Assembly (NCBI GenBank): GCA_011800155.1
Contig: CM022376.1
Location: 1,798,001-1,862,000 of the forward strand
Direction: 5' to 3'
DNA length: 64,000 nt
From: Flammulina velutipes
Taxonomy: Eukaryota; Basidiomycota; Agaricomycetes; Agaricales; Physalacriaceae
Shown: piece by piece, positions 35,129-46,758 of the stretch
Numbering within the stretch: position 1 is the first letter of the stretch
Layout of the letters: every line of letters begins with the position of its first letter
Translations under genes and position numbers: made by a program
Notes under the pieces: model-generated
What the model was told of the DNA's origin: nothing
Databases searched by the model: none
The model's input: only the letters and a program-made list of their open reading frames with translations

Positions 35129-37155
35129 ATGCATGCTCTACTTTGCACAGGAATTGTCTTCGCTTTCATCGCTTCCGTGTGGGCAGCGGAGTGCATAGTT
35201 GAGCGTAATGGGGACGGCTCTGATGACTCTAGCTTTATCCTGAAGGCATTCGAGGAATGCAAGGAAGACTCGACCATCACATTCCAGCAAGCAAACTATA
35301 GCGCGTATACACCAATGTCTTTCACAGGTTTGAGTAAGCTTAGTATCTATTGCTTCGAAGAATGCTAGCTCACAGGGTGTTACAGAAAATGTTACAGTTC
35401 ATCTCGAAGGAAACCTCTTGCTTCCCAATAACATGACGGCCGTCCAAATTGCCATCAATGAGACCAACAATCAGCCCAGCGTATGTCTTACTCTCATCCT
35501 TTCGTACCCCCATCTGATGCCTTCCAGACATACGCGACACCATGGTTCTACTTCAGCGGTTCAGATGTTCAACTCATCGGTTCGGACAGCGCGGAATGGG
35601 GCCAGTTCCATGGCTTCGGTCAACAATGGTGGGACATAGGTAACCGTGTATGATGTTCTCATCCTTTGGAGTCTGATGTTGGTACTCATAAAGCTTCCCT
35701 CATAGATTCTGCGACCACAGCTGGGAACTTTCAACGTGACGAATGGTCTTCTCCGAGGCTTGAAAGTTATTAAGCCTGTAGCATGGGGTTGGAATCTTCC
35801 TGGAAAGAATCTTCGAGTGGAGAATCATTTCGTGGATGCCCAACCAAACAACGGAACCAGAGATAACACAGTTGTACGCACCCTCGACTACGTTTTCTGA
35901 ATTGCTAATGAATGCAATTCGTTATAGAGCTTCCCTTTCAACACGTAAGCTACCCATTCATATGAAGTTTATTGCGCACTACTCATACTTTTCAAAGTGA
36001 TGGTACGCCAATTAACGAATCATACCTTATCCGCCTCATCCGTCTCTAGGGATCAATGTCTCTGGGCACAACATCACCATAGATGGGTAAGTTGCACAGG
36101 AACGCCCCGTATCCTTTCTTTAATCATTCCCAATAGCTATTACGGCCATAATGGTGATGACTGTGTCTCTGTAATCCATGGCGCAAAGGATGTTTTAGCG
36201 CAGAATGGCTTCTGTGGCTTTTCTTCGCACGGTCTGTCGATTGGATCTTTGGGCAGGAATGGGTTCCATTCTGCTGTCGACAACGTGTTATTTAGGAATT
36301 GGACGATGCAAGGAGCAGTTTATGGCGCTCGTGTACGTATCCGTTTTCTTTCGACGACTATCTGTTGACAGTTCCGACTTCGTGTAGTTCAAGAGTTGGA
36401 CAGGTGGAAGAGGACACGCGAATAACATTACTTGGGAGGATATCGTCGTTGAAGGGGTGTCCACTCCCATTTTCATCACTCAAAAGTATGTTTTATCATG
36501 GCCCTTAGACAACGCGACTTGTCCTAACAGTACCTTTCAGCTATTACGACCAGGTCCGTACTAGTGTGCGGCGCGTACTTATGATATATCGCTTATCATT
36601 CACAGGACAAAGGACCTCAGCCCGAAAATACGAACAAGTCGAGCACAGAGATATCCAACTTCACCTTCCGAAACTTTACGGGCATGTTGACGACGAACTG
36701 GAGTACGTCCACGATATCACTACTGCTGTGTCATGCTGATTCCAACTCATAGCCGATGCAACATGCATAAGCGATCCCTGCTGGAACTATATCGAAGGCA
36801 TCACCGGAAACGAAGCAATCATCTTCGACTTATACCCTGGCACAGGTATGAATGATTACACGCTGGCCAGACAATTTACTGACTATCAGAGAAAGCTCTG
36901 AATATCACAGTTACTGATGTCAACATACGTCGTGCGGAGGGGCGAGCGGACATTGACGAGCCAACTGTGATATGTGACCCGGCGAGCCTTGCGGAGGGTG
37001 AGCAAGCTACGCTTGGCTTTGAATGCCAGAATGGACCATACCTTGCTACGACTATCGATGATGATGTTGATGGCTCGTCTAGTTTGAAACCGAGTCTGAT
37101 AATGATGGCTACTGTGTTGGTAGGGGTGTATGTGGTGTTAGGCTTAGGCTCGTAG
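35129..37155 (+). CDS. GH28 polygalacturonase, exo-type
   Basis: The secretion signal MHALLCTGIVFAFIASVWA opens the protein. Right-handed beta-helix segments follow, spliced from more than ten small exons. The GH28 catalytic motifs appear in order: NTDG (FNTDGINVSGHNITIDG), GDD (YYGHNGDDCVSV), the His motif SHGLSIGS and an RFK at the place of RIK. NTDG is assembled across a 5-nt exon, 35998-36002. Numerous N-x-S/T sites suggest heavy glycosylation. The C-terminus, after ECQNGPYLATTIDDD, is Ser-rich then hydrophobic (LIMMATVLVGVYVVLGLG), so the enzyme may be membrane- or GPI-anchored. It hydrolyses galacturonan of plant cell-wall pectin; the exo mode is inferred from resemblance to fungal exo-polygalacturonases. 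Confidence 0.85.
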
Positions 37156-37265
37156 TAAGGGAGAACGAACTACTACAGTAACATTTTATCGATCCTACTT
37201 GATTTCAAGACCGCTCGACCCGCGTATGCTATCCTTCCGTATGATTTGCCGTGCTAGTAATGGGA

Positions 37266-38513
37266 CTAGGACCAATCGGACAGTGTAGGCGATGCTGGGC
37301 GGATCCATAGACTCTGGGACAATGTGTCATGATCTAACCCGGCATCCACCAAAGCCCTCGAAAAGCTAGTCAAGAAGCGCTTTGTATACTTCTTCACAGT
37401 CGCGAACCTCGCAAGGCCACATGTCTCGCTCTCTATATGTTGGATGAGCGCAGAGATAACGGTGAATTCCCGAGCACAGCTGGGGTTGGGGCACACAAAT
37501 TGCTCCGAATCATGAGTAGGGGATGCAATGTGCGCATTGAGGCCTTGCAACTTGCTGAATGTTTTGTGGCAGAGGTAACATTCATAGTGGAGTCCATTGA
37601 ATGCTTTCTCTGTAGCGGCCGCGATTGCAGGTCGTGTGGCGCGTCTGTCAGGCGCGATAGAGATGTTTGGGACCACCTGGAGATTGTGAACTGCGGCGGT
37701 AATGTGATGACGGTGGAGTCCACTCCTGCATACACCACTTTCGACGTGCTGAGCCATACCAGATGGAGTGGTGAAATACCGTGGACATAAGAAGCACTTG
37801 ACTTTTCGCTTCTTTTTCTGGCCGGTTGGCGCCATGCTAGTGGGTCGACACTTCACTTGAATAAGTATCCTTCTAGTTCATCATATAGTCATAAGAAAAC
37901 GCACAGGGTGACGCGTCATAGCCCGCTTTGTCCCAAACTGCGTGTTGCAGGACTCACAGAATGTAGCCGGAGGGCCTCGGTTATTGAAATCCTCGAAATC
38001 GAGAATTAGGTAGTTCGATTCACGGTGTATCTCTGCGCCTTTTCGATGCTGTCATTTCTTTCAGCATTCATTAATATAGTGCTTTTACTTACATACCTTG
38101 TTCAAGTCTTCTTGAGAATTGAAAATGCGCCCACATCGTGGCGTACAATGAAACTGGGGCCCGTGACATCCACGCTTCAAGTGCTGTGTTCTAATTGTAA
38201 GTCAGCCTCTCAAGACTCTCAGATAATGTACTAGCTTTGTCCAAATCGTGTGATGTGAAACACTCGCCACAGGTGGTGCAACCTATCTCTTCGTACTCTT
38301 CCTCGTTATTTACACAATCTTGATGGTCGCGAATGTGCTGCAAATATCTATAAGTGGTATGAAGTATAATCTCAGGTATAAGGACACCTTTTGTAGTTCC
38401 TGGAAATCGCCATAGGCCTGCTCACACATAGGGCACCAACTCTGAGTTGTTCGACCGGCAGACCACCGGGAAAATGAAAAGCTGCTTGATTTGACCAAGT
38501 CTGGGTAGGTCAT
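37266..38513 (-). CDS. C2H2 zinc-finger protein
   Basis: Several exons. The start at 38513 gives MTYPDLVKSSSFSFSRW. Finger 1 is spliced as WCPMCEQAYGDFQELQK joined to HIRDHQDC, completing C-x2-C-x11-12-H-x3-H; then CTTCGECFTSHDL, HLKRGCHGPQFHC, and CESCNTQFGTKRAMTRH. The last exon (37266-37856) adds CFLCPRYFTTPSGMAQH, CYLCHKTFSKLQGLNAH and CPNPSCAREFTVISALIQH. It is the multi-finger type with irregular spacing, common and expanded in agaricomycetes, with probable nucleic-acid binding but no known target. A KKKRKVK run just before finger CFLC resembles a nuclear localisation signal. Exon ends between 37857 and 38340 were not all fixed. Confidence 0.75.
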
Positions 38514-38853
38514 GATGGATGCTGAGCAGAGTTGAAAGAAGCAGGCTTGAAGAAACACCGGCGGTTTAGTCAAGCGTACTGCTTTCAATTTGGGGGAGGG
38601 AACCAAAACATTAAAAGTGGGCTTATCTATGCTCAGGATATTAAGTTCAAGGTCCGCTCGGAATTTTGGGTAAAAATTGTGAGGCGCTTATGCCATGGGT
38701 AAGTACATAGATACTCTCGCGGCGCCAATCGCGTCTTCGAAGTGACGTATCGTCATTCAGTTGCCAGCGCGGCAGAGTGATCCGTGGTCACGTGATGGCG
38801 ATTCTTGGTATGTATCCCGTCCGGGCCGCCCAAAGTTCTTCCCACTGACAACC
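38514..38853. other. Divergent promoter region
   Basis: About 340 bases between the zinc-finger gene (minus) and the F-box gene (plus). Nothing specific was seen. Confidence 0.4.
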
Positions 38854-40454
38854 ATGGGGAACGCTGAATCGTCAAACCCCACGCTTGAAGTTCTATATAA
38901 CGATGATATTCTCTCTCAAATTCTATCTCATCTAGAATATTCAGCCCCCGCAACCTTGCCAAAGTCGTCAAGCGGCAAGGCATGCCATCCCCTGTTGTCA
39001 CTTGCCTTAACGAACACCACGATCTCCAAAGCGGCACGTGGACAACTCTGGAGAAAGCTACCCAGCTTCCGTTGCATCTTGAACCTATTCCCTCTTGAAA
39101 CGACTTCCAGTGGGATTGGTACAGTGCAGGTGTGTCCCTTCCGAAATATGATCAGAATCTGTACACTTACCTGGATTCATAGGTTATCCCGAGAGTCGTT
39201 GCTCAAAATGTCTGGGATAGACTTGATTGGTACGCGTCACAAGTCCAGCAGCTTATCATGGACAAAAATTCGCGCCGAGCCTATTCTCCAGCCGTGTACG
39301 TCCGTTTGGCGCAGAAAAGCATGTCCATCTTTCCAAATCTCCTCCGACTCGTCGTCGATGTGGACTTTGCAACGGATTACGCTGTATTCCTTTTCTACTC
39401 AAGCCCGCGTCTGAGTGCTGTCGAAATCACTCTGGACGCTTCGCCCAATACCACTATGGTCGCTGCTGCTGTGTTGACGGCTTCCTGGAGTGTACGGTCT
39501 ATTCAGACCTTCAAGTTATCCTGCCCTGCCTTCCAGCACCTTGATCGTAAATCTGTTCCCTCTATGCCACTCCAGGGCGTCTTTGAATCGCCAATCATTT
39601 CCCAATTCGCTACCATCTCTCATCTTGACTTTGGGCAATACACCATTTCTTACGGGTTCTTCGCAACCTTCTCCAATCTTCATTCACTTCAATCATTGCA
39701 AATCATCATCACCGCCGACATCCCCCGAGAGGAATCACCATGCACAGCCGGTTTCTCCTCTCTTCGCATGCTTGGGATATGGACCAGTGTCACCATGATG
39801 CCCCGGATTCTTCGACTTCTGCCCCATAATACCTTGGAGGACTTTCGCTTCACGGACACTTCCAAGAAATCGTACGATGATCGGTACGAATTTATGAACG
39901 AATTCCACACACGTCTCGCCACCTTTCCCTCCCTCATTGCTCTGAGGATCGCCTATGATGTAGGGATCATGCACGAGCTCCAAGCCGTCTCCTCGAGAGC
40001 AATGTTTGAGCCGTTCGGCAACCTGCATCAGCTCAAGATCTTTGGCTTCGAAGGACAGGTTTCTTTGGATGTGCCTACATTGTCGCGATTGGTGAAGAGT
40101 TGGAAAGGATTACAGAGGCTGGAGATCGTCAGCAAGAGCCTCATTCAGTATCAGATTCTTCCCTGCATTGCGCGCGCGTGCAGCGAGCTAGAAGAGCTTT
40201 CGCTACCGCTGCTGTTTCCGGATGCTGACCCGGAAGTGCCAGAGGCTGGCGTTGGGAAACATAGACTTTCCCGATTGCATTCAACGGAGGGAGTCATTCG
40301 TGGGCCGGCTGTCGCTAGATATCTGGATAACATATTCCCACATCTTATGTATATCGAGGGTGGGATGGGATGGGAGGATGTGAAGAAGATATTGGTGTTG
40401 GTGTGTCAGCCTGTTCGGCGCGACCAGATGAAGAGAGATAAAGAGAGATACTGA
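38854..40454 (+). CDS. F-box/LRR-like protein, 515 residues
   Basis: Exons 38854-39129 and 39183-40454 keep the frame through a 53-nt intron. The N-terminus (MGNAESSNPTLEVLYNDDIL, then SQILSHLEY) is an F-box-like helix, followed by LLSLALTNTTISKAARGQLW. The body is a string of irregular leucine-rich repeats (IFPNLLRLVVDVDF, SWSVRSIQTFKLSCPAFQHL, LHSLQSLQIIITADI, SWKGLQRLEIVSKSL). This is the layout of agaricomycete F-box substrate receptors. It belongs to a different subfamily from the 546-residue group at 52 and 60 kb. A role in SCF-type ubiquitination is inferred from the family. Confidence 0.75.
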
Positions 40455-40906
40455 TGAATGTACAAAGCAATATACACGCCGTGACAGCCCATTAACTGAT
40501 TAATAATAGTATGACGCATCAACTTCATAACCATTGCGCCACATAATCTCGAATCCTCTTCAACGCGGCCGTAAGATATCAACACAATTCAAGGTGGTCT
40601 ACAAATATGCGTACCGCAGAAGAATTTCAAAGATAGTCGTACGACTACAAATCAACAGTCGTATCTGAGTAATTATGCCCACCGTGCGATCCTTGTCGAT
40701 CCCTACAGCTCTAAGGTCACATCCCGCGGACAACAGCCACCCCGAAAGAACCACATATCACAGCTGTCAACACCTAGATCGTCCATTACGCCCCCTCCGA
40801 GTCGGAAATGAGTTCCTGAATCCGCGGTAGCGCTTACCACTCCAATAAGAAAGCTCACATACATATCTCCCGTGGCACCCTACCACACCAAGCCCAAGCA
40901 ACACAA
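40455..40906. other. Intergenic, nothing recognised
   Basis: It carries one TGCGCCACA at 40535. It serves as 3' region of the F-box gene and promoter of the HD-domain gene. Confidence 0.4.
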
Positions 40907-41638
40907 ATGCCCACCTCCACCATCACATCCAAACTCGCCCAACCCATCGCCGGTGTGACGTTCCCATCCTCCCACCTCATCACCTCCGTCCTCAACTACG
41001 TCGAGCAACACAGCCTCCCAACCGCCACCAACCACGTGATACGGAGCGCCTACTTTGCGCTTATCGTATCCACGAAGCCGGCGCTCCAATCTAGCTTGCG
41101 CGGGCTCTCCCCGAGCCTCTTGGTCCTCGCGGCGCTCATGCATGATCTCGGGTGGGACCCCACAGGCGCGCTCGTCTCCAAAGATAAACGCTTCGAGGTA
41201 GACGGCGCGAATGCTGCGCGTGACTTCCTCCGCGCACACGATCCCGAGATGGCAGAGGCAGACATTCAGCTCGTTTGGGACGCTATCGCCCTCCATACCA
41301 CTTCGTCTATCGCGTGGCACAAAGAGCCGGAGGTCGCAGCGACGTCCTACGGGGTCATGGCTGACTTCTTCGGGCCTAACCTCCTTGGCGGGGAGCTCAT
41401 CACACCCGAAGAATGGCGCGCCGTCGTCAAGGCTTTCCCTCACATCGGTTTCGCAGAGGGGGTCAGAGACGTATTATGCGGGCTCTGCAAGACAAAGCCC
41501 CAGACGACATACGACAACTTCGTCTCCGGCTTTGGGGAGAAGTACAAAGTCGAAGGGTACACCCTCGAGGGGAACCGTATAGTCGACCAAGTAGAAGCTG
41601 GGCTGGAAGGACTGAAAAAGTTCGAATCAGAAGAATAG
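40907..41638 (+). CDS. HD-domain hydrolase, cyanamide hydratase-like
   Basis: A single-exon gene of 243 residues starting MPTSTITSKLAQPIAG. An HD-domain metal site is visible: His in NHVIRSAYFAL, the HD pair in LAALMHDLGW, an Asp/His stretch VWDAIALHTT. The C-terminal YDNFVSGFGEKY and VEGY segments match proteins of the cyanamide hydratase type (yeast Ddi2/Ddi3), which convert cyanamide to urea using a bound metal; that relation is from family knowledge and the substrate here is unverified. Codon use is more GC-rich than in neighbours, consistent with higher expression. Confidence 0.8.
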   Translation: MPTSTITSKLAQPIAGVTFPSSHLITSVLNYVEQHSLPTATNHVIRSAYFALIVSTKPALQSSLRGLSPSLLVLAALMHDLGWDPTGALVSKDKRFEVDGANAARDFLRAHDPEMAEADIQLVWDAIALHTTSSIAWHKEPEVAATSYGVMADFFGPNLLGGELITPEEWRAVVKAFPHIGFAEGVRDVLCGLCKTKPQTTYDNFVSGFGEKYKVEGYTLEGNRIVDQVEAGLEGLKKFESEE

Positions 41639-41949
41639 AGGACATACCTATCAAAGACGCGTCGTTCGATTGTTGTAACGGTGAATGAAAAATGAATGGA
41701 ATATATGTAGTAATACTAATGGACATGCAAACGACTAGCTTGACATTTTACGCAGAACTGAGGGAGAGGAATAAAAGAAAGGGCCACGGAAAAGGTTCCA
41801 TAATTAGGGTATGGTTAACGATAGAGGTAAGAAGGCAGCAGAAACGGATGAGGTAGATAAAAAGAACCATGACCAGTGAGAAACAGAGTCAGAGACAAGC
41901 ATATATTTTTTGACGAACAATCCCATTCTATCGCTGTAATTCCGCGCGC
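41639..41949. other. Convergent 3' region
   Basis: A purine-rich stretch between two convergent genes. No terminator motif could be assigned. Confidence 0.35.
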
Positions 41950-44900
41950 CTAAACAACGATCAGTCTCACGTTCAAAGGAGAAGAGGAAACAACGTACAC
42001 TCTGACAGTATCATACAAGAACTTGTAACTCCGCAAGTTACCCTTCAGCCGTCGGATATCCAGACTAAACGTGTCGCTGAGGCGATCAAGCTTCGTCACC
42101 TCAACGGAGAACCGAACTTCGTCCCCGACATCCTCGGGGTGGTCGCCGTAAACAGGCTCAATCATCGTACCAGGCTCCCCGACGATCACGCTAGCATTGG
42201 GCGTGTCATCATCGTACCCAGCCGAAGTACCAGATCCAGATCCCGAAACTTGCGAAGATTGGCGGCGCATGAGTAGACCACGAAGCATCGTAGCACCTCC
42301 AGCAGCAAAGCTGTGCGATGGCATAGGCAAGCCCCGTCGATCAACCTAGAAAACGCAAACCCATCAACATCGTCAAGCAAGAAAAAGGGACGAGATTACT
42401 CACCCCATTCGACGCCGCACTACCCATCATATTAACAGCAGCCAACCCGCCCGAAGCGCCCACATTTCCAGCAAGAGCCCCAGGCGCCTTCTTCCTCTTC
42501 GCCCTAATACACCTATACTTGAACTCACTCTCCAACTGCACTTCAATGCCCATCCCCAGCAGCACTTGCTTCACGTGCTCAATAACCTCCGGCGGTGGAC
42601 GCGTCGTTACCATGTCCTGGTCGACAGCACCATGGTGGATCCGCAGGTTATAGCCACCAGTCGTAGACCCAGAAGTCTTCGAGTGCGACTTCTCATGGTG
42701 GCCTCCACCTCCTCCAACGGTGACGGAATTCCTAAATCTCGCCACGAAGCTCGGCGTAGCAGACGCATCAGTCGCACTCGATGGCGTCCTCTGCGGCGCG
42801 TGAGATCCGTGCTTCGAACGATGCGCCGGTGTGGCCTGGACCGACGAGCCATGGTGGCTAGCATTCTGTTGGTTGATCGTGCTAGATGACGCGTTCCTAT
42901 CCTCCTGCTGGCGGAACGACTGATCGTATTCCTCGTCATACTGGGAACGGTTGGGATCCGCAACGCCAACTGACTCCCGCGCTTTGCTCCGGCTCCTGAA
43001 CCAGGTCATCACCTTCCTAGCTTTGCCGGTAGAGGCATGCATCCCAGCATCCCGATCATTAACAGGCGAATCTTCCGCATCTGGAGTGCGCGAGGACACT
43101 TCGGTGTAGCTGGAAGGTGGAGGAAGAGGACTCCTCGGTGTCGGGGCGACATCCTTTTCATGAGACGCGACGGCAGAGGTGGGCGTCGTCGACATCCTGT
43201 TCTTGCGGCCCTTTATCGTGCGGTTGATGATGACCGTCAGCGAGCTGCGTCGACTCTTCTTATCAGTCGACGGCGGGCCAGAAGCATCACTCTCCTTGTC
43301 TTTCTCACTCGCAGGGGAGAGTAAGGAGGAAGAAGCGCTCGTATTTCCAGCCTCGTTTTTGGCGAATTTGGAAGCGGACGATGGAGTGCGGGTGTGTTTG
43401 GATGAAGCTTGAGAGGTCTTCTCTCTGTCGGCCTCTGAACCTTGCGAGGTAGCAAAAACGACAGGCGTATCTGGTGGGCTGACCAGAGTGATGCTGGGAG
43501 TTTCCACAGGTCTTCTTCCCCTCGGTGTTGTCTGGCTGGTAGTCCTCTCGCGGCCGGAGGGTGTGGAAGGTGTAGAGGCATGAGCAGTATGAGGGGAAGG
43601 TGAAGGAGGCAGTGGTTTGCTTTCGCTGGCAGACGGGCGCCGGCTCTTTTCCGTGCTCTGTCGCCCAGCACTCGCTTTGGGAGAAATTGGCGAAGGGCCG
43701 GGAGTTTGTTCTGGAATCTGCGACCTTTCCTTCCTCGAAGATCGCTCGCGCTCCCTGGGGCCATCGTATTCGACCTGGACAGTGTGTGGCCTGGCTGCCT
43801 TCTTGCCTGCCTTGGCATCGATGACATCGGAAGACGAAACACCTGGCGGGGCAGCGAACGGATCGTCTCCGTCCAAGAGACCATTGTCGTAGTGGCTTCC
43901 GTTGGAGCCACTGATGGGTGCTGAGAAAGGCGCTGGGGTCCGAGAACTGCTTTGTTCCAGCTCCGGGGAAGTCTGATACAGCAAGTTGTTTGGTTGAACA
44001 GACTGGCTGCGGGACGAGGTCTGAGGGTGCGCAGAAGGCGGTGGTTGGGAGTGCCCGTTCTCCGGACGATAGCTCTGACTGCGGCTGACTTTGTCTGGCG
44101 ACTGTTGACCAGAGGCTTGGCGCATTTGCTTTTGGTATGCCAGACGCTTCTGGGTATGCTGGTCCATAGCAGCCTGTTCAAGATCTTCGACAGTGCGGCC
44201 GAATGCGGTCTCCGTGATATCTAGGTCATCGCGGGGTTTGACGTGGCCAGCGAGCCATGGGTGTAACATAACTTGCTCGAGGCTGGCACGGTGGGCGGGG
44301 TCTGGGACGAGCATCATGGAGAGTAGACTTCTAGCGGATTCTGAGATATAGTCTGGGAAGGAAAGAGGGGTGTTGACAATGTATTTGTACAGCAGGTTGA
44401 TGTTGTCGCCATCCGGGTTGGCGGGGTCGTCATCAAAGGGAAGATAGCCAGCAATCATGGCATAGAGAATAACACCGCAGCTCCAGATGTCTACGGCGCT
44501 ACCGACGTAGAGGCCTTCGCTGATAACCAGCTCTGGCGCGGCGTAGCAGGGTGAGCCACAGGACGTCTGCATGAGATCGTCGCTGCGATGTTCGAACTTG
44601 TTGGCAAAGCCAAAGTCGGTAATGAGAACGTTGCGGTTTCTGTCGAGCAGCAGATTCTCGAGCTTGAGATCCCTGTGGACGATCTTTTTCTGGTGGATGT
44701 ACCAGACGCCAGAGATGAGTTGGGAAAACAGCTTCGCAGCGTCCTTCTCTCGCAGGTAGCGATGCGCCAGGATGTGGTCGAACAGCTCTCCACCAGAGGC
44801 GTATTCGATGATAATGCCAATGTACTTGTCTGTTTCGATAACGTCGTACAGACGAACGATGTTGGGATGCTTGAGCGCCTGAAAGGACTCGTTACATGCG

Positions 44901-45423
44901 TTCAAAGAAGAGACAAAAAGCGCAGACGAACCCGTAAAACCTCTATCTCTCGCTCGACTTTGGACATGCGCATCGCAGAGTCGATGTTGCCGCGTCGAAT
45001 AAGCTTGACAGCGACCTCCTCGCCCCAGCCGCTGTGCAGACCGAGCTTGACCTTGCCAAACTCGCCTTCGCCCAGCGTCTGCAGCAGCAGATACGGTCCA
45101 AACTTTGGAATCGTACGTTTAGGATGCGCTTGAGCGTACGCAACAGCAGCGGGATGGGAATATACGTCCGTATAAGGGGGTGTCTGGTTGTCGCCTCGTT
45201 CGCGAGCATTCTGGCGGTGGCGACTAGAGCCTTCGTCGTGCGTCGACGACACGACCGTATGCGACGCTCGTTGTTTCCTGTTCGCCGACGACGGCGACGG
45301 CGTTGACGCTGACGCTGATTGAACATTCACCGACACTGGCCTGTTGGGATTGGCGCTGTTGTGGCGCGACGGGCCTGCAGAGGTGTCGGTAATGGGTATT
45401 TTGAGGCTCGAAGACGGCGCCAT
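41950..45423 (-). CDS. Ser/Thr protein kinase, Kin4-like CAMKL with KA1 domain
   Basis: Start at 45423 (MAPSSSLKIPITDTSAG), then a ~110-residue disordered head. The kinase domain begins KFGPYLLLQTLGEGEFGKV with the P-loop, VAVKLIRR (catalytic Lys), then, after an intron ending at the ALKHPNIVRLYD exon, HRDLKLENLL, DFGFANKF, GSPCYAAPELV and the DPANPDGDNINLLYKYI insert typical of Kin4 relatives. A ~500-residue Ser/Pro/Lys-rich linker follows. The C-terminal block (QLESEFKYRCIRAKRKK, then VRFSVEVTKLDRLSDTF and LRSYKFLYDTV) fits a KA1 lipid-binding domain. Kin4 controls mitotic exit in yeast; the same role here is an inference. The final intron may lie at 41950-42001, so the last residues are uncertain. 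Confidence 0.85.
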
Positions 45424-45550
45424 TGTCGTTGAAGACGTCCGCGACGTCGCTGGCGACGATGAGGAAAGGATATGGTGGCAGTCAAACAGAAAGAGGAAAA
45501 GGCACGTGCCGGTGCCTGCTTGACAACCGACTGTCAACACAAATTAATAA

Positions 45551-45674
45551 AACCAGATCTCCAAGTCTCGAGATATGAGCCGTTCAGACGCCCCCCTCGA
45601 GACTGTCTCGAGACTCGGATGCTCCGAGGTCTGGAGACTTTGTTCTTAATGTACCAAGGATAGGCCAATGATAT
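45551..45674 (+). repeat. Left 124-bp terminal inverted repeat
   Basis: Begins AACCAGATCTCCAAGTCTCG and ends GGCCAATGATAT. Read against 46624-46747 in reverse complement there is a single A/G difference, at the ATATGAGCC site. Confidence 0.9.
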
Positions 45675-46623
45675 CGTTCTTAATGTAGCCAGTAGATAGC
45701 ATTCAATGCACAAATGTCATTAATTCCTCGCTACATAACTACTACGTGGGGTAAACTCTCCCATCTACTATCTCTAGAGAATCCCGAGACAATGCTCGAG
45801 CGTTGTCTCGGGATAGTTCTCCACCCTCTACTCGAGATGATCCTCGATACAATCCCTACCAATAATCCCGGTGTTATCTCGAGCATTGTCTCGGGACACA
45901 GCACCACCATGCGCCACTCAACCCACGTCAACGCCCCCGTTTTGTTAACTTTGTACCGTCAGATCATTCCTACTTATGTGGTTACATTAGCACACCGATT
46001 TCATCGAAAGAGGTCCCATAATAAAGAGAGGAAGTGGCTGCCATGAAGGTAAGAGGAAAGAGGCAAAGGCCGGCACATGACTCCGTGTCGACTGCTTTGT
46101 GGCGACAAGTGTTGTACTCACCGGCACATTCGGCTAAATTTGTTCGTCCCTGGTGCATGCAATGATTCTCGTCGCTCGAACAAAGAGCATTTCAAGCCGA
46201 TTGTGCCGGTGAACACAACATGTGTCGCTATATAACAATCGATCCGGAGTCGTACACCCACCTTTGCCTCTTTCCTGTTACCTCCATGGCAGCCACTGGA
46301 CCTTCCCACTCAATAAGACACCGTCTCTCGGCGAAACGTTTGGATGTAAGTGGAGGTCAGAAGGGGGAGATGATTGGGTTGAGGGGCCAATTGGGTTGAG
46401 TGGCGTCGGTTGAGGGGCCCGTTGAGCGGCTTATGGCAATGCTCTGTCTCGAGCATAGTCTCGAGAATTGTCTCAGAGAAAAAGCTCGAGCATAGTCCCG
46501 AGTGAATCCTCGAGACAGCCTCCGAGACTATTCTCGAAACAATGCTCGAGACATTCCCTGAGCATTGTCCCGAGTAAATGAAGGAGGTTATTTAGACACT
46601 AGTAATTATATAGTAATACATGT

Positions 46624-46747
46624 ATATCATTGGCCTATCCTTGGTACATTAAGAACAAAGTCTCCAGACCTCGGAGCATCCGAGTCTCGAGACAGTCTCG
46701 AGGGGGGCGTCTGAACGGCCCATATCTCGAGACTTGGAGATCTGGTT
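46624..46747 (-). repeat. Right 124-bp terminal inverted repeat
   Basis: Reverse complement of the left repeat with one substitution (ATATGGGCC). Near-identity implies a recent insertion or homogenisation. Confidence 0.9.
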
Positions 46748-46758
46748 CTTGCAAATTA

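Larger units (their letters stand above)
45547..46751. mobile_element. Fold-back non-autonomous DNA transposon, ~1.2 kb
   Basis: The whole interval is a degenerate palindrome centred near 46149. The outer 124-bp inverted repeats differ at one base. Inside them lie clusters of CTCGAG-containing short repeats, then CCACTCAACCC paired with GGGTTGAGTGG, then a pair of CACCGGCACA-bearing blocks near 46120 and 46205. CAAATTA stands on both sides (45540-45546 and 46752-46758), each 4 bases from the TIR, a possible 7-bp target duplication. No transposase frame. It is inserted upstream of the kinase gene. Confidence 0.8.
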
